64,000 bases of DNA, taken from contig NZ_RBAN01000001.1 in the NCBI RefSeq assembly GCF_003626655.1, positions 1,488,001-1,552,000 on the forward strand. The letters are read 5' to 3'. This stretch comes from Micromonospora costi (GTDB lineage Bacteria; Actinomycetota; Actinomycetes; Mycobacteriales; Micromonosporaceae). A program made the translations under genes and the position numbers. The notes below the pieces were generated by a model, which had not been told where the DNA came from, did not search any database, and worked only from the letters and a program-made list of their open reading frames with translations. Below, piece after piece: positions 27,943 to 37,553 of this stretch (positions within the stretch are counted from its first letter, which is position 1; every line of letters begins with the position of its first letter).

Positions 27943-29379
27943 ATGAGTGACCAGCAGCAGTTGCGCAACTTCGTCAACGGCCAGTACGTCGACCCTGTGG
28001 ACGGCGGGTACGCCGACCTGGTCGACCCGTGCACCGGTGAGGTCTTCGCGCAGGCGCCGGTCTCCGGCGCCGCCGACGTGGACGCCGCCATGAAGGCCGC
28101 CGCCGACGCCTTCGAGGGCTGGCGCGACGCCACCCCGGCCGAGCGGCAGAAGGCGTTGCTCAAGCTCGCCGACGCGGTCGAGTCCCGGGCCGCCGAGCTG
28201 GTCGACGCGGAGGTGCGCAACACCGGCAAGCCCCGTCAGCTCACCGCGGAGGAGGAACTGCCGCCCTGCGTCGACCAGTTCCGGTTCTTCGCGGGAGCGG
28301 CCCGGCTGCTGGAGGGCCGCTCGGCGGGCGAGTACATGGCCGGGCACACCTCGTACGTGCGGCGCGAGCCGATCGGCGTCTGCGCCCAGGTCACGCCCTG
28401 GAACTACCCACTGATGATGGCGGTCTGGAAGATCGCGCCGGCGCTGGCCGCCGGCAACACGGTGGTGCTCAAGCCGTCCGACACCACCCCGGTGTCCACC
28501 CTGCTGCTCGCCGAGATGGCCGCCGAGTTCCTGCCGCCGGGCGTGTTCAACGTGGTCTGCGGCGACCGCGACACCGGGCGCGCCCTGGTCTCCCACCCCA
28601 CCCCTCAGTTCGTGTCGATCACCGGCTCCACCCGGGCCGGCATGGAGGTGGCCGCGGCCGCCGCCCCCGACCTGAAGCGCACCCACCTCGAACTGGGCGG
28701 CAAGGCGCCGGTGGTGATCTTCGACGACGCGGATGTCGCGGCGGCGGCCGAGGCGATCGCGGTCGGCGGGTACTTCAACGCCGGGCAGGACTGCACGGCG
28801 GCGACGCGGGTGCTGGCCGGCCCCGGCATCCACGACGACTTCGTGGCCGCGCTCGCCGAGCAGGCCCGCAACACCCGGACGGGCGCCCCGGACGACGAGG
28901 ACGTGCTCTACGGCCCGCTGAACAACGCCAACCAGCTCACCCGGGTACGCGGTTTCGTGGACCGGCTCCCCGACCACGCGACGCTGGAGACCGGGGGCTC
29001 ACAGGTCGGCGAGCGCGGCTTCTTCTACTCCCCCACGGTGGTGTCCGGGGTCCGGCAGGCCGACGAGATCATCCAGCAGGAGGTCTTCGGCCCGGTCATC
29101 ACCGTGCAGCGGTTCTCCGACGAGGACGAGGCGGTGCGCTGGGCCAACGGCGTCGAGTACGGCCTGTCGGCCTCGGTCTGGACGAAGGACCACGGGCGGG
29201 CCATGCGGATGACCCGGCGGCTCGACTTCGGCTGCGTGTGGGTGAACACCCACATCCCGTTCGTGTCGGAGATGCCGCACGGGGGCTTCAAGCACTCCGG
29301 GCACGGCAAGGACCTCTCGGTCTACAGCCTGGAGGACTACACCCGGATCAAGCACGTCATGCACAACATCGAGGGCTGA
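27943..29379 (+). CDS. Aminobutyraldehyde/betaine-type aldehyde dehydrogenase
   Basis: A 478-residue aldehyde dehydrogenase close to gamma-aminobutyraldehyde dehydrogenases (PatD/Prr). It has NFVNGQYVD at the N-terminus, TPWNYPLMM, Glu250 in LELGGK and Cys284 in GQDC. It would turn 4-aminobutyraldehyde, from putrescine, into GABA. The next gene, 6 bp downstream, encodes a GABA-type aminotransferase, which supports this route. ATG 27943 has GGAG eight bases upstream. Confidence 0.92.
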   Translation: MSDQQQLRNFVNGQYVDPVDGGYADLVDPCTGEVFAQAPVSGAADVDAAMKAAADAFEGWRDATPAERQKALLKLADAVESRAAELVDAEVRNTGKPRQLTAEEELPPCVDQFRFFAGAARLLEGRSAGEYMAGHTSYVRREPIGVCAQVTPWNYPLMMAVWKIAPALAAGNTVVLKPSDTTPVSTLLLAEMAAEFLPPGVFNVVCGDRDTGRALVSHPTPQFVSITGSTRAGMEVAAAAAPDLKRTHLELGGKAPVVIFDDADVAAAAEAIAVGGYFNAGQDCTAATRVLAGPGIHDDFVAALAEQARNTRTGAPDDEDVLYGPLNNANQLTRVRGFVDRLPDHATLETGGSQVGERGFFYSPTVVSGVRQADEIIQQEVFGPVITVQRFSDEDEAVRWANGVEYGLSASVWTKDHGRAMRMTRRLDFGCVWVNTHIPFVSEMPHGGFKHSGHGKDLSVYSLEDYTRIKHVMHNIEG

Positions 29380-29385
29380 GCGGCC

Positions 29386-30657
29386 ATGACCTCCTCCGAC
29401 GAACTGCACAAGCGGCGCGGCGCGGCCGTCGCCCGGGGCGTGGGCAGCGTGATCCCGTCCTACGTGGACCGCGCCTCCGGCGGGACGATCGTCGACGTCG
29501 ACGGGCGGGAGTGGATCGACTTCGCCGCCGGCATCGCGGTCGCCAACGTGGGCAACTCCGCGCCACGGGTCGTGGCCGCCGTACGGGAGCAGGTCGAGCG
29601 CTTCACGCACACCTGCTTCATGGTGGCGCCGTACGAGTCGTACGTGGCGGTGTGCGAGCGGCTCAACGCGCTCACGCCGGGCGGGTTCGAGAAGCGGTCG
29701 GCGCTGTTCAACTCGGGCGCGGAGGCGGTCGAGAACGCCGTGAAGATCGCCCGGCACGCCACGGGCCGGCCGGCGGTCGTGGTCTTCGACCACGCGTACC
29801 ACGGCCGGACCAACCTCACCATGGCTCTGACCGCGAAGAACATGCCGTACAAGCACCGGTTCGGGCCGTTCGCCGGCGAGATCTACCGGGTCCCGATGTC
29901 GTACCCGCTGCGCGACGGCGGGCTGGACGGCGCGACCGCCGCGGCCCGGGCGATCGAGATGGTCGAGAAGCAGGTCGGCGCGGAGAACGTGGCCGCGCTG
30001 CTGATCGAGCCCATCCAGGGCGAGGGCGGTTTCGTCGTACCGGCCGAGGGGTTCCTGCCGGCGCTGCGCGAGTGGGCGACGGCGGCCGGGGTGGTCTTCG
30101 TGGCCGACGAGATCCAGACCGGGTTCTGCCGCACCGGGGACTGGTTCGCGTGCGAGCACGAGGGCGTCGAGCCGGACCTGGTGACGCTCGCCAAGGGGAT
30201 CGCCGGCGGGCTGCCCCTCGCCGCGGTGACGGGCCGGGCCGAGCTGATGGACGCGGTGCACGTCGGCGGCCTCGGCGGCACGTACGGTGGCAATCCCGTC
30301 GCCTGCGCCGCCGCGCTCGCGAGCATCGACACCATGCAGGAGCTGGACCTGGCCGCCGCCGCCCGGCGGATCGGGTCGGTGCTGGGGCCCCGGCTGCACG
30401 CGATCGCCGACCGGGACCCGCGGGTCGCCGAGGTACGCGGCCGCGGCGCGATGCTCGCCGTCGAACTGGTGCGGCCGGGCACCCTGACGCCGGACCCGGC
30501 CGCGACGGCCGCGGTGTCGGCGGCCTGCCACGCCGCCGGCCTGCTCACGCTCACCTGCGGCACGTACGGCAACGTGATCCGCTTCCTGCCGCCGCTGGTC
30601 ATCTCCGACGCCGAGCTGGCCCGGGGCCTCGACATCCTCGACGCCGCGTTCGCCTGA
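29386..30657 (+). CDS. Class III aminotransferase, 4-aminobutyrate type
   Basis: A 423-residue PLP enzyme. The cofactor lysine is Lys270 in TLAKGIAGG, with FNSGAEAVENAVKIAR and DEIQTGFCRTG motifs of 4-aminobutyrate/acetylornithine-type class III aminotransferases. It would convert GABA to succinic semialdehyde, following the aldehyde dehydrogenase six bases upstream. The operon ends at a strong hairpin directly after the stop. Confidence 0.9.
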   Translation: MTSSDELHKRRGAAVARGVGSVIPSYVDRASGGTIVDVDGREWIDFAAGIAVANVGNSAPRVVAAVREQVERFTHTCFMVAPYESYVAVCERLNALTPGGFEKRSALFNSGAEAVENAVKIARHATGRPAVVVFDHAYHGRTNLTMALTAKNMPYKHRFGPFAGEIYRVPMSYPLRDGGLDGATAAARAIEMVEKQVGAENVAALLIEPIQGEGGFVVPAEGFLPALREWATAAGVVFVADEIQTGFCRTGDWFACEHEGVEPDLVTLAKGIAGGLPLAAVTGRAELMDAVHVGGLGGTYGGNPVACAAALASIDTMQELDLAAAARRIGSVLGPRLHAIADRDPRVAEVRGRGAMLAVELVRPGTLTPDPAATAAVSAACHAAGLLTLTCGTYGNVIRFLPPLVISDAELARGLDILDAAFA

Positions 30658-30659
30658 GG

Positions 30660-30694
30660 CGTGGGCAGGGGCGCGGTCGGCGCCCCTGCCCACG
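30660..30694. terminator. Bidirectional hairpin terminator
   Basis: A perfect 15-bp inverted repeat (CGTGGGCAGGGGCGC at 30660-30674 and its complement at 30680-30694) with a 5-base loop lies between convergent genes, one base after the aminotransferase stop. Confidence 0.9.
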
Positions 30695-30702
30695 ACAGGC
30701 TG

Positions 30703-31386
30703 TCAGCGCAGGACCTCGACGGTGTTGCGGCGGACGACGTTCTTGCCCGGCTCGCGGATCTGGTCCATGGCCGCGGTGTTCAGCAGTACGCAACTGCCCG
30801 ACGGGCCGGTCACCGTCACCGTGGTGGCCCGCCCGTTGTCCAGGTTCGTCACCCGCAACCGGGTGCCCGCCGGGAACCGGTCGCTCGTCGCCGTCGGTGC
30901 GCCGCCGTCGGCGAAGAACGTCACCGAGCCCGTGCAGGCCGAGCGGGGCGCCGGCCCCGTCGCACCGGGCGAGGCCGCGCCGGGTCGCACCTCGCCGGCG
31001 CCCGGCGGGGCCGGGGCGGGCTGCTGTGCGGCGCCGCCGTCGAGCCGTTCCACCACGTTGCGGCGGACGACGTTCCTGCCTGGCTCGCGGATCTGGTCCA
31101 TGGCCGCGACGTTCAGCAGCACACAACTGCCCGACGGACCGGTCACCGTCACCGTGGTGGCCCGCCCGTTGTCCAGGTTCGTCACCCGCAACCGGGTGCC
31201 CACCGGGAACCGGTCGCTCGTCGCCGCGGGGGCGCCACCCTCCGCGGAGAAGGTGACCGACCCGGAGCAGACGGACTGCCCGGTCGGGGCGGTGTCCGCG
31301 AACCCGAGCCCGGTACCCACCGCGAGGGCCGCCGTGGCGGCGACCGCCACACCGGCCGCCAGCATGTGCCTGCGTTGCACCCGCAC
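30703..31386 (-). CDS. Exported protein with duplicated RlpA/DPBB-like domain
   Basis: A 227-residue protein with an N-terminal export signal (LAAGVAVAATAALAVG). Two near-identical 75-residue domains (each with CxGSVTFxAxGGAP, then GTRLRVTNLDNGRATTVTVT, then AAMDQIREPG) are joined by an Ala/Pro/Gly linker. The VTNLDNGRATTVTVTGPSG segment resembles the double-psi beta-barrel of RlpA-like proteins, which bind or cleave peptidoglycan. Each domain has two cysteines that could pair. The duplication is also strong at DNA level (offset 333 bp). Confidence 0.75.
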   Translation of the reverse strand: MRVQRRHMLAAGVAVAATAALAVGTGLGFADTAPTGQSVCSGSVTFSAEGGAPAATSDRFPVGTRLRVTNLDNGRATTVTVTGPSGSCVLLNVAAMDQIREPGRNVVRRNVVERLDGGAAQQPAPAPPGAGEVRPGAASPGATGPAPRSACTGSVTFFADGGAPTATSDRFPAGTRLRVTNLDNGRATTVTVTGPSGSCVLLNTAAMDQIREPGKNVVRRNTVEVLR

Positions 31387-31502
31387 CCTGTTTCTCCCGT
31401 CGTCCGGTGGTGTCGTACGACGCCTGGTACGGACGGGAGCGCCGGACCGTTCAGCGGTGCGGCCGGATCACGACGGACCGTAGTGGGTTGACGCCGCTCT
31501 GG

Positions 31503-32636
31503 TCACCGCCCGTTGTCCGTGCCCGGGTTCGCCGGCCGCTCGGCGTGGCGGGCCACGGCGAGCGCGACCAGCCGGTCGACCACCTCCCGGTAGCTGACTC
31601 CGGACTCCGCCCACACCTTCGGGTACATGGAGTGCGCGGTGAACCCGGGCATCGTGTTCAGCTCGTTGACGTACAGGTCGCCGGTCACCTCGTCGTAGAG
31701 GAAGTCCACACGGGCGAGACCCCAGCCCCCGATCGCCGTGAACGCCCGTACCGACAGCTCCCGGATCCGCTCGGTGACCTCGTCGGGCAGCGGCGCGGGA
31801 ACGATCATCGGGTCGGCGTCGCCGAAGTACTTCTGCTCGTAGTCGAACCAACCGCCTTCCACCCGTACCTCACCGACGGCCGAAGCCTCCGGACGCCAGC
31901 CGCCGAGCACGCCGCACTCCAGCTCGCGGCCGGTCACGCCCTGCTCGATGAGGACCACGTTGTCGTACCGCAGGGCCTCCTCGACGGCCGCTGCCAGGTC
32001 GTCCCCCTCGGCGACCCGGGAGATCCCGATGGAGGAACCCATCCGCGCCGGCTTCACGAACAACGGCCGGCGAAGGCCCAGCACCAGCTTCTCCGGGTCC
32101 TCCGCGGCGCGGTAGGTCTGCGCGTCGAACCAGACGTGCGGCGTGGTGGGCACCCCCTCGGCGCGCAGCGCCCGCTTCATCGCCACCTTGTCCATGCCCA
32201 CCGCGGAGGCGAGGATGCCGCAGCCGACGTACGGGACGCCCAGCGACTCCAGCACCCCCTGCACCACCCCGTCCTCGCCGAACGGGCCGTGCAGCACGGG
32301 GAAGACCACGTCCAGCTCGGCGTGCACCGCCCCGGACGCGTTCGGCGCGGCGACGACGGCCGTACCCGGCCGGTTACCGGCACGCAACTCCACCACCGGG
32401 CCGGTCACGGGCAGCCGGTCGTCGATGGCGCGGCCGGCTCCCCCACCGGCACGCACCTCGGCCAGCACCGCGTCCGGCACGAGCCGGTACGCGCCGGTGC
32501 GGGTGACACCGATGGCCACCACGCGGTGACCGGCCGCGGCCAGGGCCCGGGCCACGCCGAGCGCCGAGGCGCACGAGACCTCGTGCTCCGCCGACGGGCC
32601 ACCGAACAGGATCCCGATCCGGACAGGCGCGCTCAT
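31503..32636 (-). CDS. ddl: D-alanine--D-alanine ligase family protein
   Basis: A 377-residue ATP-grasp ligase joining D-amino acids for cell-wall precursors. It starts ILFGGPSAEHEVS; HGPFGEDGVVQG, KPARMGSSIGIS and NELNTMPGFTAHSMYP are intact. The omega-loop segment FDYEQKYF keeps the Lys-Tyr of D-Ala-D-Ala enzymes rather than the His of D-lactate enzymes. Its ATG overlaps the stop of an upstream threonine-dehydratase/racemase-type gene by four bases. It may be a second, accessory Ddl; the genome's main copy is not in the window. Confidence 0.92.
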   Translation of the reverse strand: MSAPVRIGILFGGPSAEHEVSCASALGVARALAAAGHRVVAIGVTRTGAYRLVPDAVLAEVRAGGGAGRAIDDRLPVTGPVVELRAGNRPGTAVVAAPNASGAVHAELDVVFPVLHGPFGEDGVVQGVLESLGVPYVGCGILASAVGMDKVAMKRALRAEGVPTTPHVWFDAQTYRAAEDPEKLVLGLRRPLFVKPARMGSSIGISRVAEGDDLAAAVEEALRYDNVVLIEQGVTGRELECGVLGGWRPEASAVGEVRVEGGWFDYEQKYFGDADPMIVPAPLPDEVTERIRELSVRAFTAIGGWGLARVDFLYDEVTGDLYVNELNTMPGFTAHSMYPKVWAESGVSYREVVDRLVALAVARHAERPANPGTDNGR

Positions 32637-33748
32637 GCCGCCACTCCCTCCACACTCGTCACGCCGGCGAACTGCCGGGTCGCCAACCGGGCGACCAGGT
32701 CCGCCTCCACGTTGCCGCCGGTCAGCACCACGCCGACCGTGCGGTACCTCTCCCGCCGCCCGCCGTCCGGGCCGGCACCGGTGCGCCCGGCCGTCTCGTC
32801 GCCGAAACCGGCCGCGAGCCGCAGCGCGCCGGCCAGCCCGGCGGCGCCGGACGGCTCGGCGAGCACCTTCAGCTCCATCAGGAGCAGCCGGAACGCCTCG
32901 ATGATCTGGTCGTCGTCGACCCGCACGACGTCCCGGACCGCGTCGCGCGCGATGGCGAACGGCAGCTCGCCCACACAGGTGGGCCGCAGCCCGTCGGCGA
33001 TCGTCGGCGCCGGTGAGACCGGGGTCGGACGGCCGGCGGCCAGGCTGCGGGCCAGCGAGTCGCAACCTACCGGCTCGACGCCGTACACCTCGATCGCGGT
33101 TCCGGACGCGGCCAGGCAGGCGCCCGCCACGCCCCCGCCGCCGCCGACCGGCACCACCAGCGCGTCCAGCGGCGTGCCGACGCGCTCCGCCTCCTCGATC
33201 AGCTCGAGGCTGGCGCTGCCCTGTCCGGCGATGACGTCCGGGTGGTCGTACGCGTCGATCAGCGGGTGGCCCCGGGTCGCGCTGATCTGCCGGGCGGTGG
33301 CGACCCGCTCGTCGAGGGCGGTGCCGGCGAAGACGACCTCGGCGCCCGCCGCACGGGCGAGGGCCACCTTGGTCTGCGTCGCGTCGACGGGCAGGACGAC
33401 CGTCGCCGTCACACCGTGCCGCCGGGCCGCCAGGGCCACCGCCACCGCGTGGTTGCCCGTGCTCTGCGCGACGACTCCGGTGTGCCCGGTCGCGGCGAGC
33501 CGCCCCACCGCCAGCATCGCGCCGCGCATCTTGTACGAGCCGCCGGTCTGCAGGTTCTCCGCCTTCAGGAGGATGCGGGCGCCGGCGAGCCGGTCGATCA
33601 CCGGCGAGTTCAGCACCGGGGTGCGGATCACCCGGCCGGACAGCCACCCGGCGGCCTCCTGGACGCGCGCCCGGTCCGGCAGGCCACGGGCGGGCAACGG
33701 AGTCAGTGTCGGAACCGGCGTCGGTGCCGGCGGTCTGGTGCGGGACAT
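32633..33748 (-). CDS. Threonine dehydratase/serine racemase-family PLP enzyme
   Basis: A 371-residue fold-type II PLP enzyme. The cofactor lysine is in GGSYKMRGA, with QSTGNHAVAVALAA and the phosphate loop VPVGGGGGVAGAC. Family members are threonine/serine dehydratases or serine and hydroxyaspartate racemases. Overlap with ddl (ATGA) suggests it might supply or remove a D-amino acid for the ligase; that is inference. ATG 33748 has AAGGAGAG upstream. GTG 33865, also with GAGGAG upstream and in frame, could give a 39-residue longer form. Confidence 0.85.
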   Translation of the reverse strand: MSRTRPPAPTPVPTLTPLPARGLPDRARVQEAAGWLSGRVIRTPVLNSPVIDRLAGARILLKAENLQTGGSYKMRGAMLAVGRLAATGHTGVVAQSTGNHAVAVALAARRHGVTATVVLPVDATQTKVALARAAGAEVVFAGTALDERVATARQISATRGHPLIDAYDHPDVIAGQGSASLELIEEAERVGTPLDALVVPVGGGGGVAGACLAASGTAIEVYGVEPVGCDSLARSLAAGRPTPVSPAPTIADGLRPTCVGELPFAIARDAVRDVVRVDDDQIIEAFRLLLMELKVLAEPSGAAGLAGALRLAAGFGDETAGRTGAGPDGGRRERYRTVGVVLTGGNVEADLVARLATRQFAGVTSVEGVAA

Positions 33749-34093
33749 CGTCTCTCCTTCAACCACGTGCCAGACGACACGAGGACGGCTGGCGGCCGCA
33801 GCCACGTCGGCCCGCACCTCGCGGGCCGGCCGCCGTCCGCGCGGAGAGCCCGTGCAGGTCGTCACGGCTTCTCTCCTCTCGGCTCCGGCGGACCGGGGCG
33901 GGTGCTCCGGGCAGGCCGGAGCGGGGACGCCGCGTACACGGATCCCGGGTGCGATCGGTTCGGAGGGGCAGGCCGGAAGCCCGGTCAACGTGGCGCAGGT
34001 AACTGCACGCCGGCGCGCGGTCCGCCGCGCCCAACCGGCCGCATTTGGCGATCAGAGGTGAGCTGCGTCACGATGGGCGCGAGGAGGTCGCCC
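33749..34093. other. Intergenic region between divergent operons
   Basis: 345 bp. Its left part may encode the 39-residue N-terminal extension of the PLP enzyme from GTG 33865, with a clear ribosome binding site. The right part ends in GAGGAGG before the GAF-regulator ATG. No operator repeat, RNA gene or palindrome element was recognised. Confidence 0.5.
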
Positions 34094-35398
34094 ATGGCCG
34101 ACCCGTGGCTCGCCCTGGAAATCGGCGTCGATCCGGCGGAGCGGATCGCGCGGGTCGGCGCCGCCCACGAAGCCTTCCTCACCGGCGGCCCGGAGGCCGC
34201 CCTGCGGACCGACCGCCACCTGCGGGAGGTCGTGGCCAACTCGTGGCGCCGGTCCGCCGGCGCGCTGCTCGACCCGGAGAGCACACCGCCGGTCGAGCTC
34301 ACCGACGATGCGCTGGAGAGCTACCGCGCCGGGCATCCTCTCGCCCGGGTGCTGCCCCTCTTCCGGGACCTGCTCGGCGGGATCGCCCAGGACGGCGCGC
34401 ACCTCATGGCGATCTGCGACGCGCACGGGCAGCTGTTGTGGGTGGAGGGGCATCCGGGTGTGCTCCGGCGCGCCGAGCGGATGAACTTCGTCCCGGGCGC
34501 CCGGTGGGACGAGGCGCACGCCGGCACCAACGCCCCCGGAACCGCCGTCGCCGTCGACCACAGCGTGCAGATCTTCGCCACCGAGCACTTCAGCCGGCAG
34601 GTCCAGCGGTGGACCTGCGCCGCCGCGCCCATCCACGACCCCGTCACCGGCCGCCTGCTCGGCGCCGTGGACATCACCGGCGGCGACCACCTGGCCACCC
34701 CGCAGAGCCTCGCGCTGGTGCGGGCCACCGCCCGGGCCGCCGAGGTGCAGCTCGCCGCCGACCGTCCCCCCGACCCGGGGGTCGTCACCGTCTCCGCGCT
34801 GGGCCGCGACGAGGCGGAGCTGCGGGTGGACGGGCGCCGCATCCGGCTCGGCCGCCGGCACAGCGAACTGCTCGTGCTGCTGCTCGACCATCCCGAGGGG
34901 CGCACCGGGGAACAGCTCGGCCTCGACCTGTACGGCGACGACCGGCTGCACCCCGTCACCCTGCGCGCCGAACTGTCCCGCCTGCGCCGGGTGCTCGGCC
35001 CCGAACTGCTCGACTCCCGCCCGTACCGGCTGCGCGGGACCGTGCGCGCCGACTTCCGTACCGTCGGCGCCCTGCTCGACCGGGGCGATCCGGCGGGCGC
35101 GCTCGACGCGTACGCCGGGCCGCTGCTGCCCGCCTCCGACGCGCCGGGAGTTGCGCGACTGCGCCGGCTCATCGACGGCCAGCTCCGCGCGGCCGTGCTC
35201 GCCACCGCGGACCCGGCGCTGCTCGGCGCCTGGACCGCGACGCCCGCCGGCGCCGACGACCTGGCCGCCTGGCAGGCGCTGGCCCGGGCCCTGCCGCCGG
35301 GCGCGCCGCGCCGGCCGCTCGCGGTCGCCCGCATCCATCAGCTCGCCCGGGAGTACGACCTGCCCCGCGCAACGTGGCTGCAACGTTCCGGAAACTAG
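34094..35398 (+). CDS. GAF-domain transcriptional regulator with winged-helix C-terminus
   Basis: A 434-residue regulator. The N-terminal part (SWRRSAGALLDPES) and GAF domain (about 90-225, with DEAHAGTNAPGTAVAVDHSVQIF) match the sensor half of AcoR-like regulators. There is no AAA+ domain and no Fis helix. Instead residues 235-320 form an OmpR/AfsR-like winged helix (RRHSELLVLLLDHPEGRTGEQL). It lies 39 bp upstream of an aldehyde dehydrogenase/DUF779 pair and probably activates it in response to an alcohol or aldehyde. GAGGAGG precedes ATG 34094. Confidence 0.85.
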   Translation: MADPWLALEIGVDPAERIARVGAAHEAFLTGGPEAALRTDRHLREVVANSWRRSAGALLDPESTPPVELTDDALESYRAGHPLARVLPLFRDLLGGIAQDGAHLMAICDAHGQLLWVEGHPGVLRRAERMNFVPGARWDEAHAGTNAPGTAVAVDHSVQIFATEHFSRQVQRWTCAAAPIHDPVTGRLLGAVDITGGDHLATPQSLALVRATARAAEVQLAADRPPDPGVVTVSALGRDEAELRVDGRRIRLGRRHSELLVLLLDHPEGRTGEQLGLDLYGDDRLHPVTLRAELSRLRRVLGPELLDSRPYRLRGTVRADFRTVGALLDRGDPAGALDAYAGPLLPASDAPGVARLRRLIDGQLRAAVLATADPALLGAWTATPAGADDLAAWQALARALPPGAPRRPLAVARIHQLAREYDLPRATWLQRSGN

Positions 35399-35437
35399 CG
35401 TCGCCGCCGTCACCGCACCTCGACGGCGGAGGTAACC

Positions 35438-36943
35438 ATGGCACGCTACGACGCGCCCACCCACTGGCAGTCCCGCTACGACCACTACATCGGCGGCGAG
35501 TACGTGAAGCCGCACGGCGGGCGGTACTTCGAGAACCCGACCCCCGTGACCGGCCAGACCTTCTGCGAGGTGGCCCGCGGCACCGCCGAGGACGTCGAGA
35601 AGGCGCTCGACGCCGCCCACGGCGCCGCCGACGCGTGGGGCCGCACGCCGGTCGCCGAACGGTCGCTGATCCTCAACCGGATCGCGGACCGGATGGAGGA
35701 GAACCTGGAGGCCCTGGCGGTCGCCGAGACCTGGGAGAACGGCAAGCCGGTACGCGAGACTCTCGCCGCCGACATCCCCCTGGCCATCGACCACTTCCGG
35801 TACTTCGCCGGGGCGATCCGGGCGCAGGAGGGTTCGCTCGGCGAACTGGACGACGACACCGTGGCGTACCACTTCCACGAGCCGCTGGGCGTGGTCGGCC
35901 AGATCATCCCGTGGAACTTCCCGCTGCTCATGGCCACCTGGAAGCTCGCCCCGGCCCTCGCCGCCGGCAACGCGGTCGTGCTCAAGCCGGCCGAACAGAC
36001 GCCCGCGTCGATCCACTACTGGCTGTCGCTGGTGGCCGACCTGCTGCCGCCCGGTGTCGTCAACGTGGTCAACGGATTCGGCGTCGAGGCCGGCAAGCCC
36101 CTCGCCTCCTCGGCGCGGGTGGCCAAGGTGGCGTTCACCGGCGAGACCACCACCGGGCGGCTGATCATGCAGTACGCCAGTGAGAACATCAAGCCGGTCA
36201 CGCTGGAGCTGGGCGGCAAGAGCCCGAACATCTTCTTCGACGACGTGAGCGCCTCCCACGACGACTTCTTCGACAAGGCGCTCGAAGGGTTCACCATGTT
36301 CGCCCTCAACCAGGGCGAGGTCTGCACCTGCCCGTCCCGGGCGCTCATCCAGCAGGGCCACTACGCGGACTTCCTGGCCGCGGCGGTCGCCCGGACGCAG
36401 GCGGTCAAGCAGGGACACCCGCTGGACACGGACACGATGATCGGCGCGCAGGCGTCGAACGACCAGCTCGAAAAGATCCTGTCCTACCTGGACATCGGCC
36501 GGCAGGAGGGCGCCCGCGTCCTCACCGGCGGCGCGCGGGCCGACCTCGGCGGCGACCTCTCCGGCGGGTACTACGTCGAGCCGACGATCTTCGAAGGCGA
36601 CAACTCGATGCGGATCTTCCAGGAGGAGATCTTCGGGCCGGTGGTCTCGGTGACCTCGTTCGCCGACCTGGACGACGCCGTGAAGATCGCCAACGACACC
36701 CTGTACGGGCTGGGCGCGGGCGTCTGGACGCGGGACATCAACACCGCGTACCGGGCCGGGCGCGCCATCCAGGCCGGCCGGGTGTGGACCAACTGCTACC
36801 ACGCGTACCCGGCCCACGCCGCGTTCGGCGGGTACAAGCAGTCCGGCATCGGCCGGGAGAACCACAAGATGATGCTGGAGCACTACCAGCAGACCAAGAA
36901 CCTGCTGGTCAGCTACTCCCCCAAGAAGCTCGGCTTCTTCTGA
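35438..36943 (+). CDS. Aldehyde dehydrogenase (acetaldehyde type, AldB/AcoD/ExaC-like)
   Basis: A 501-residue aldehyde dehydrogenase. Glu257 is in LELGGKSPN and the catalytic Cys296 in [11 protein letters not shown], where the double Cys and the long form are typical of acetaldehyde dehydrogenases induced with ethanol or acetoin. It ends in the family tail [10 protein letters not shown]. The stop overlaps the DUF779 start by one base. The upstream GAF regulator likely controls it. Confidence 0.93.
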   Translation: MARYDAPTHWQSRYDHYIGGEYVKPHGGRYFENPTPVTGQTFCEVARGTAEDVEKALDAAHGAADAWGRTPVAERSLILNRIADRMEENLEALAVAETWENGKPVRETLAADIPLAIDHFRYFAGAIRAQEGSLGELDDDTVAYHFHEPLGVVGQIIPWNFPLLMATWKLAPALAAGNAVVLKPAEQTPASIHYWLSLVADLLPPGVVNVVNGFGVEAGKPLASSARVAKVAFTGETTTGRLIMQYASENIKPVTLELGGKSPNIFFDDVSASHDDFFDKALEGFTMFALNQGEVCTCPSRALIQQGHYADFLAAAVARTQAVKQGHPLDTDTMIGAQASNDQLEKILSYLDIGRQEGARVLTGGARADLGGDLSGGYYVEPTIFEGDNSMRIFQEEIFGPVVSVTSFADLDDAVKIANDTLYGLGAGVWTRDINTAYRAGRAIQAGRVWTNCYHAYPAHAAFGGYKQSGIGRENHKMMLEHYQQTKNLLVSYSPKKLGFF

Positions 36944-37530
36944 TGGGCGCCGCCTCGTCGGGCGCCGCGGTACCCGGTCCGCCGGGCGCCGCGGCGCCGC
37001 CCGCGCCGGTGCCGTCCCGCGCGCCTTTGTCGCCGTCCGGCCCGCCTTCGTCGCCTTCCGGCCCGCCTTCGTCGCCTTCCGGGGCGGCTTCGTCGCCTTC
37101 CGGGGCAGCGCCGGCCGTGTCGCCTTCTGGGGCGGCGGCGCCGGTGCCGCTTCCGCGGGCGGCGTCGCCGGTGTCGCTTCCGCCGACGACCGATCCGGTG
37201 TCGGTGACGCCCGCCGCCGCGGACCTGATCCGGTCACTGCGGGAACAACACGGGCCGCTCATGTTCCACCAGTCGGGCGGCTGCTGCGACGGCAGCGCCC
37301 CCATGTGCTACCCGGCGGGCGAGTTCCGCACCGGCGGCTCCGACGTGCTGCTCGCGTCGCTCGCCGTGGACGGCGTGCCGGAGCCGGTGGAGTTCTGGAT
37401 GTCCCGCTCGCAGTGGGAGCTGTGGAAACACACGAGGCTCACGGTCGACGTGGTGCCGGGCCGGGGCAGCGGCTTCTCCCTGGAAGCCCCCGAAGGAGTC
37501 CGCTTCCTGATCCGCTCCCACCTGGCCTGA
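36943..37530 (+). CDS. DUF779 protein with low-complexity N-terminal extension
   Basis: A 195-residue protein. Residues 85-195 are DUF779 (HQSGGCCDGSAPMCYP, then FWMSRSQWELWKHTRL), a small family coded next to AldB-type dehydrogenases and thought to assist them. The first 85 residues are an Ala/Pro/Ser/Gly repeat (SPSGPPSSPSG) not found in ordinary DUF779 proteins of about 110-130 residues. Start ATG overlaps the dehydrogenase stop (TGATG). An internal GTG near 37198 could give the short form. Confidence 0.88.
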   Translation: MGAASSGAAVPGPPGAAAPPAPVPSRAPLSPSGPPSSPSGPPSSPSGAASSPSGAAPAVSPSGAAAPVPLPRAASPVSLPPTTDPVSVTPAAADLIRSLREQHGPLMFHQSGGCCDGSAPMCYPAGEFRTGGSDVLLASLAVDGVPEPVEFWMSRSQWELWKHTRLTVDVVPGRGSGFSLEAPEGVRFLIRSHLA

Positions 37531-37553
37531 CGGGCCCCGCCGCCGCCGACCCC

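Noticed and set aside
34052..37237. Open frame of about 1060 codons on the minus strand
   Set aside because: It lies opposite three well-identified genes (GAF regulator, aldehyde dehydrogenase, DUF779), has Arg/Gly/Pro-biased composition and no recognisable domain. It is the usual GC-rich antisense frame.
26274..37530. Biosynthetic gene cluster
   Set aside because: Aldehyde dehydrogenases, aminotransferase and Ddl are catabolic or cell-wall types. There is no PKS, NRPS, terpene or RiPP core enzyme.
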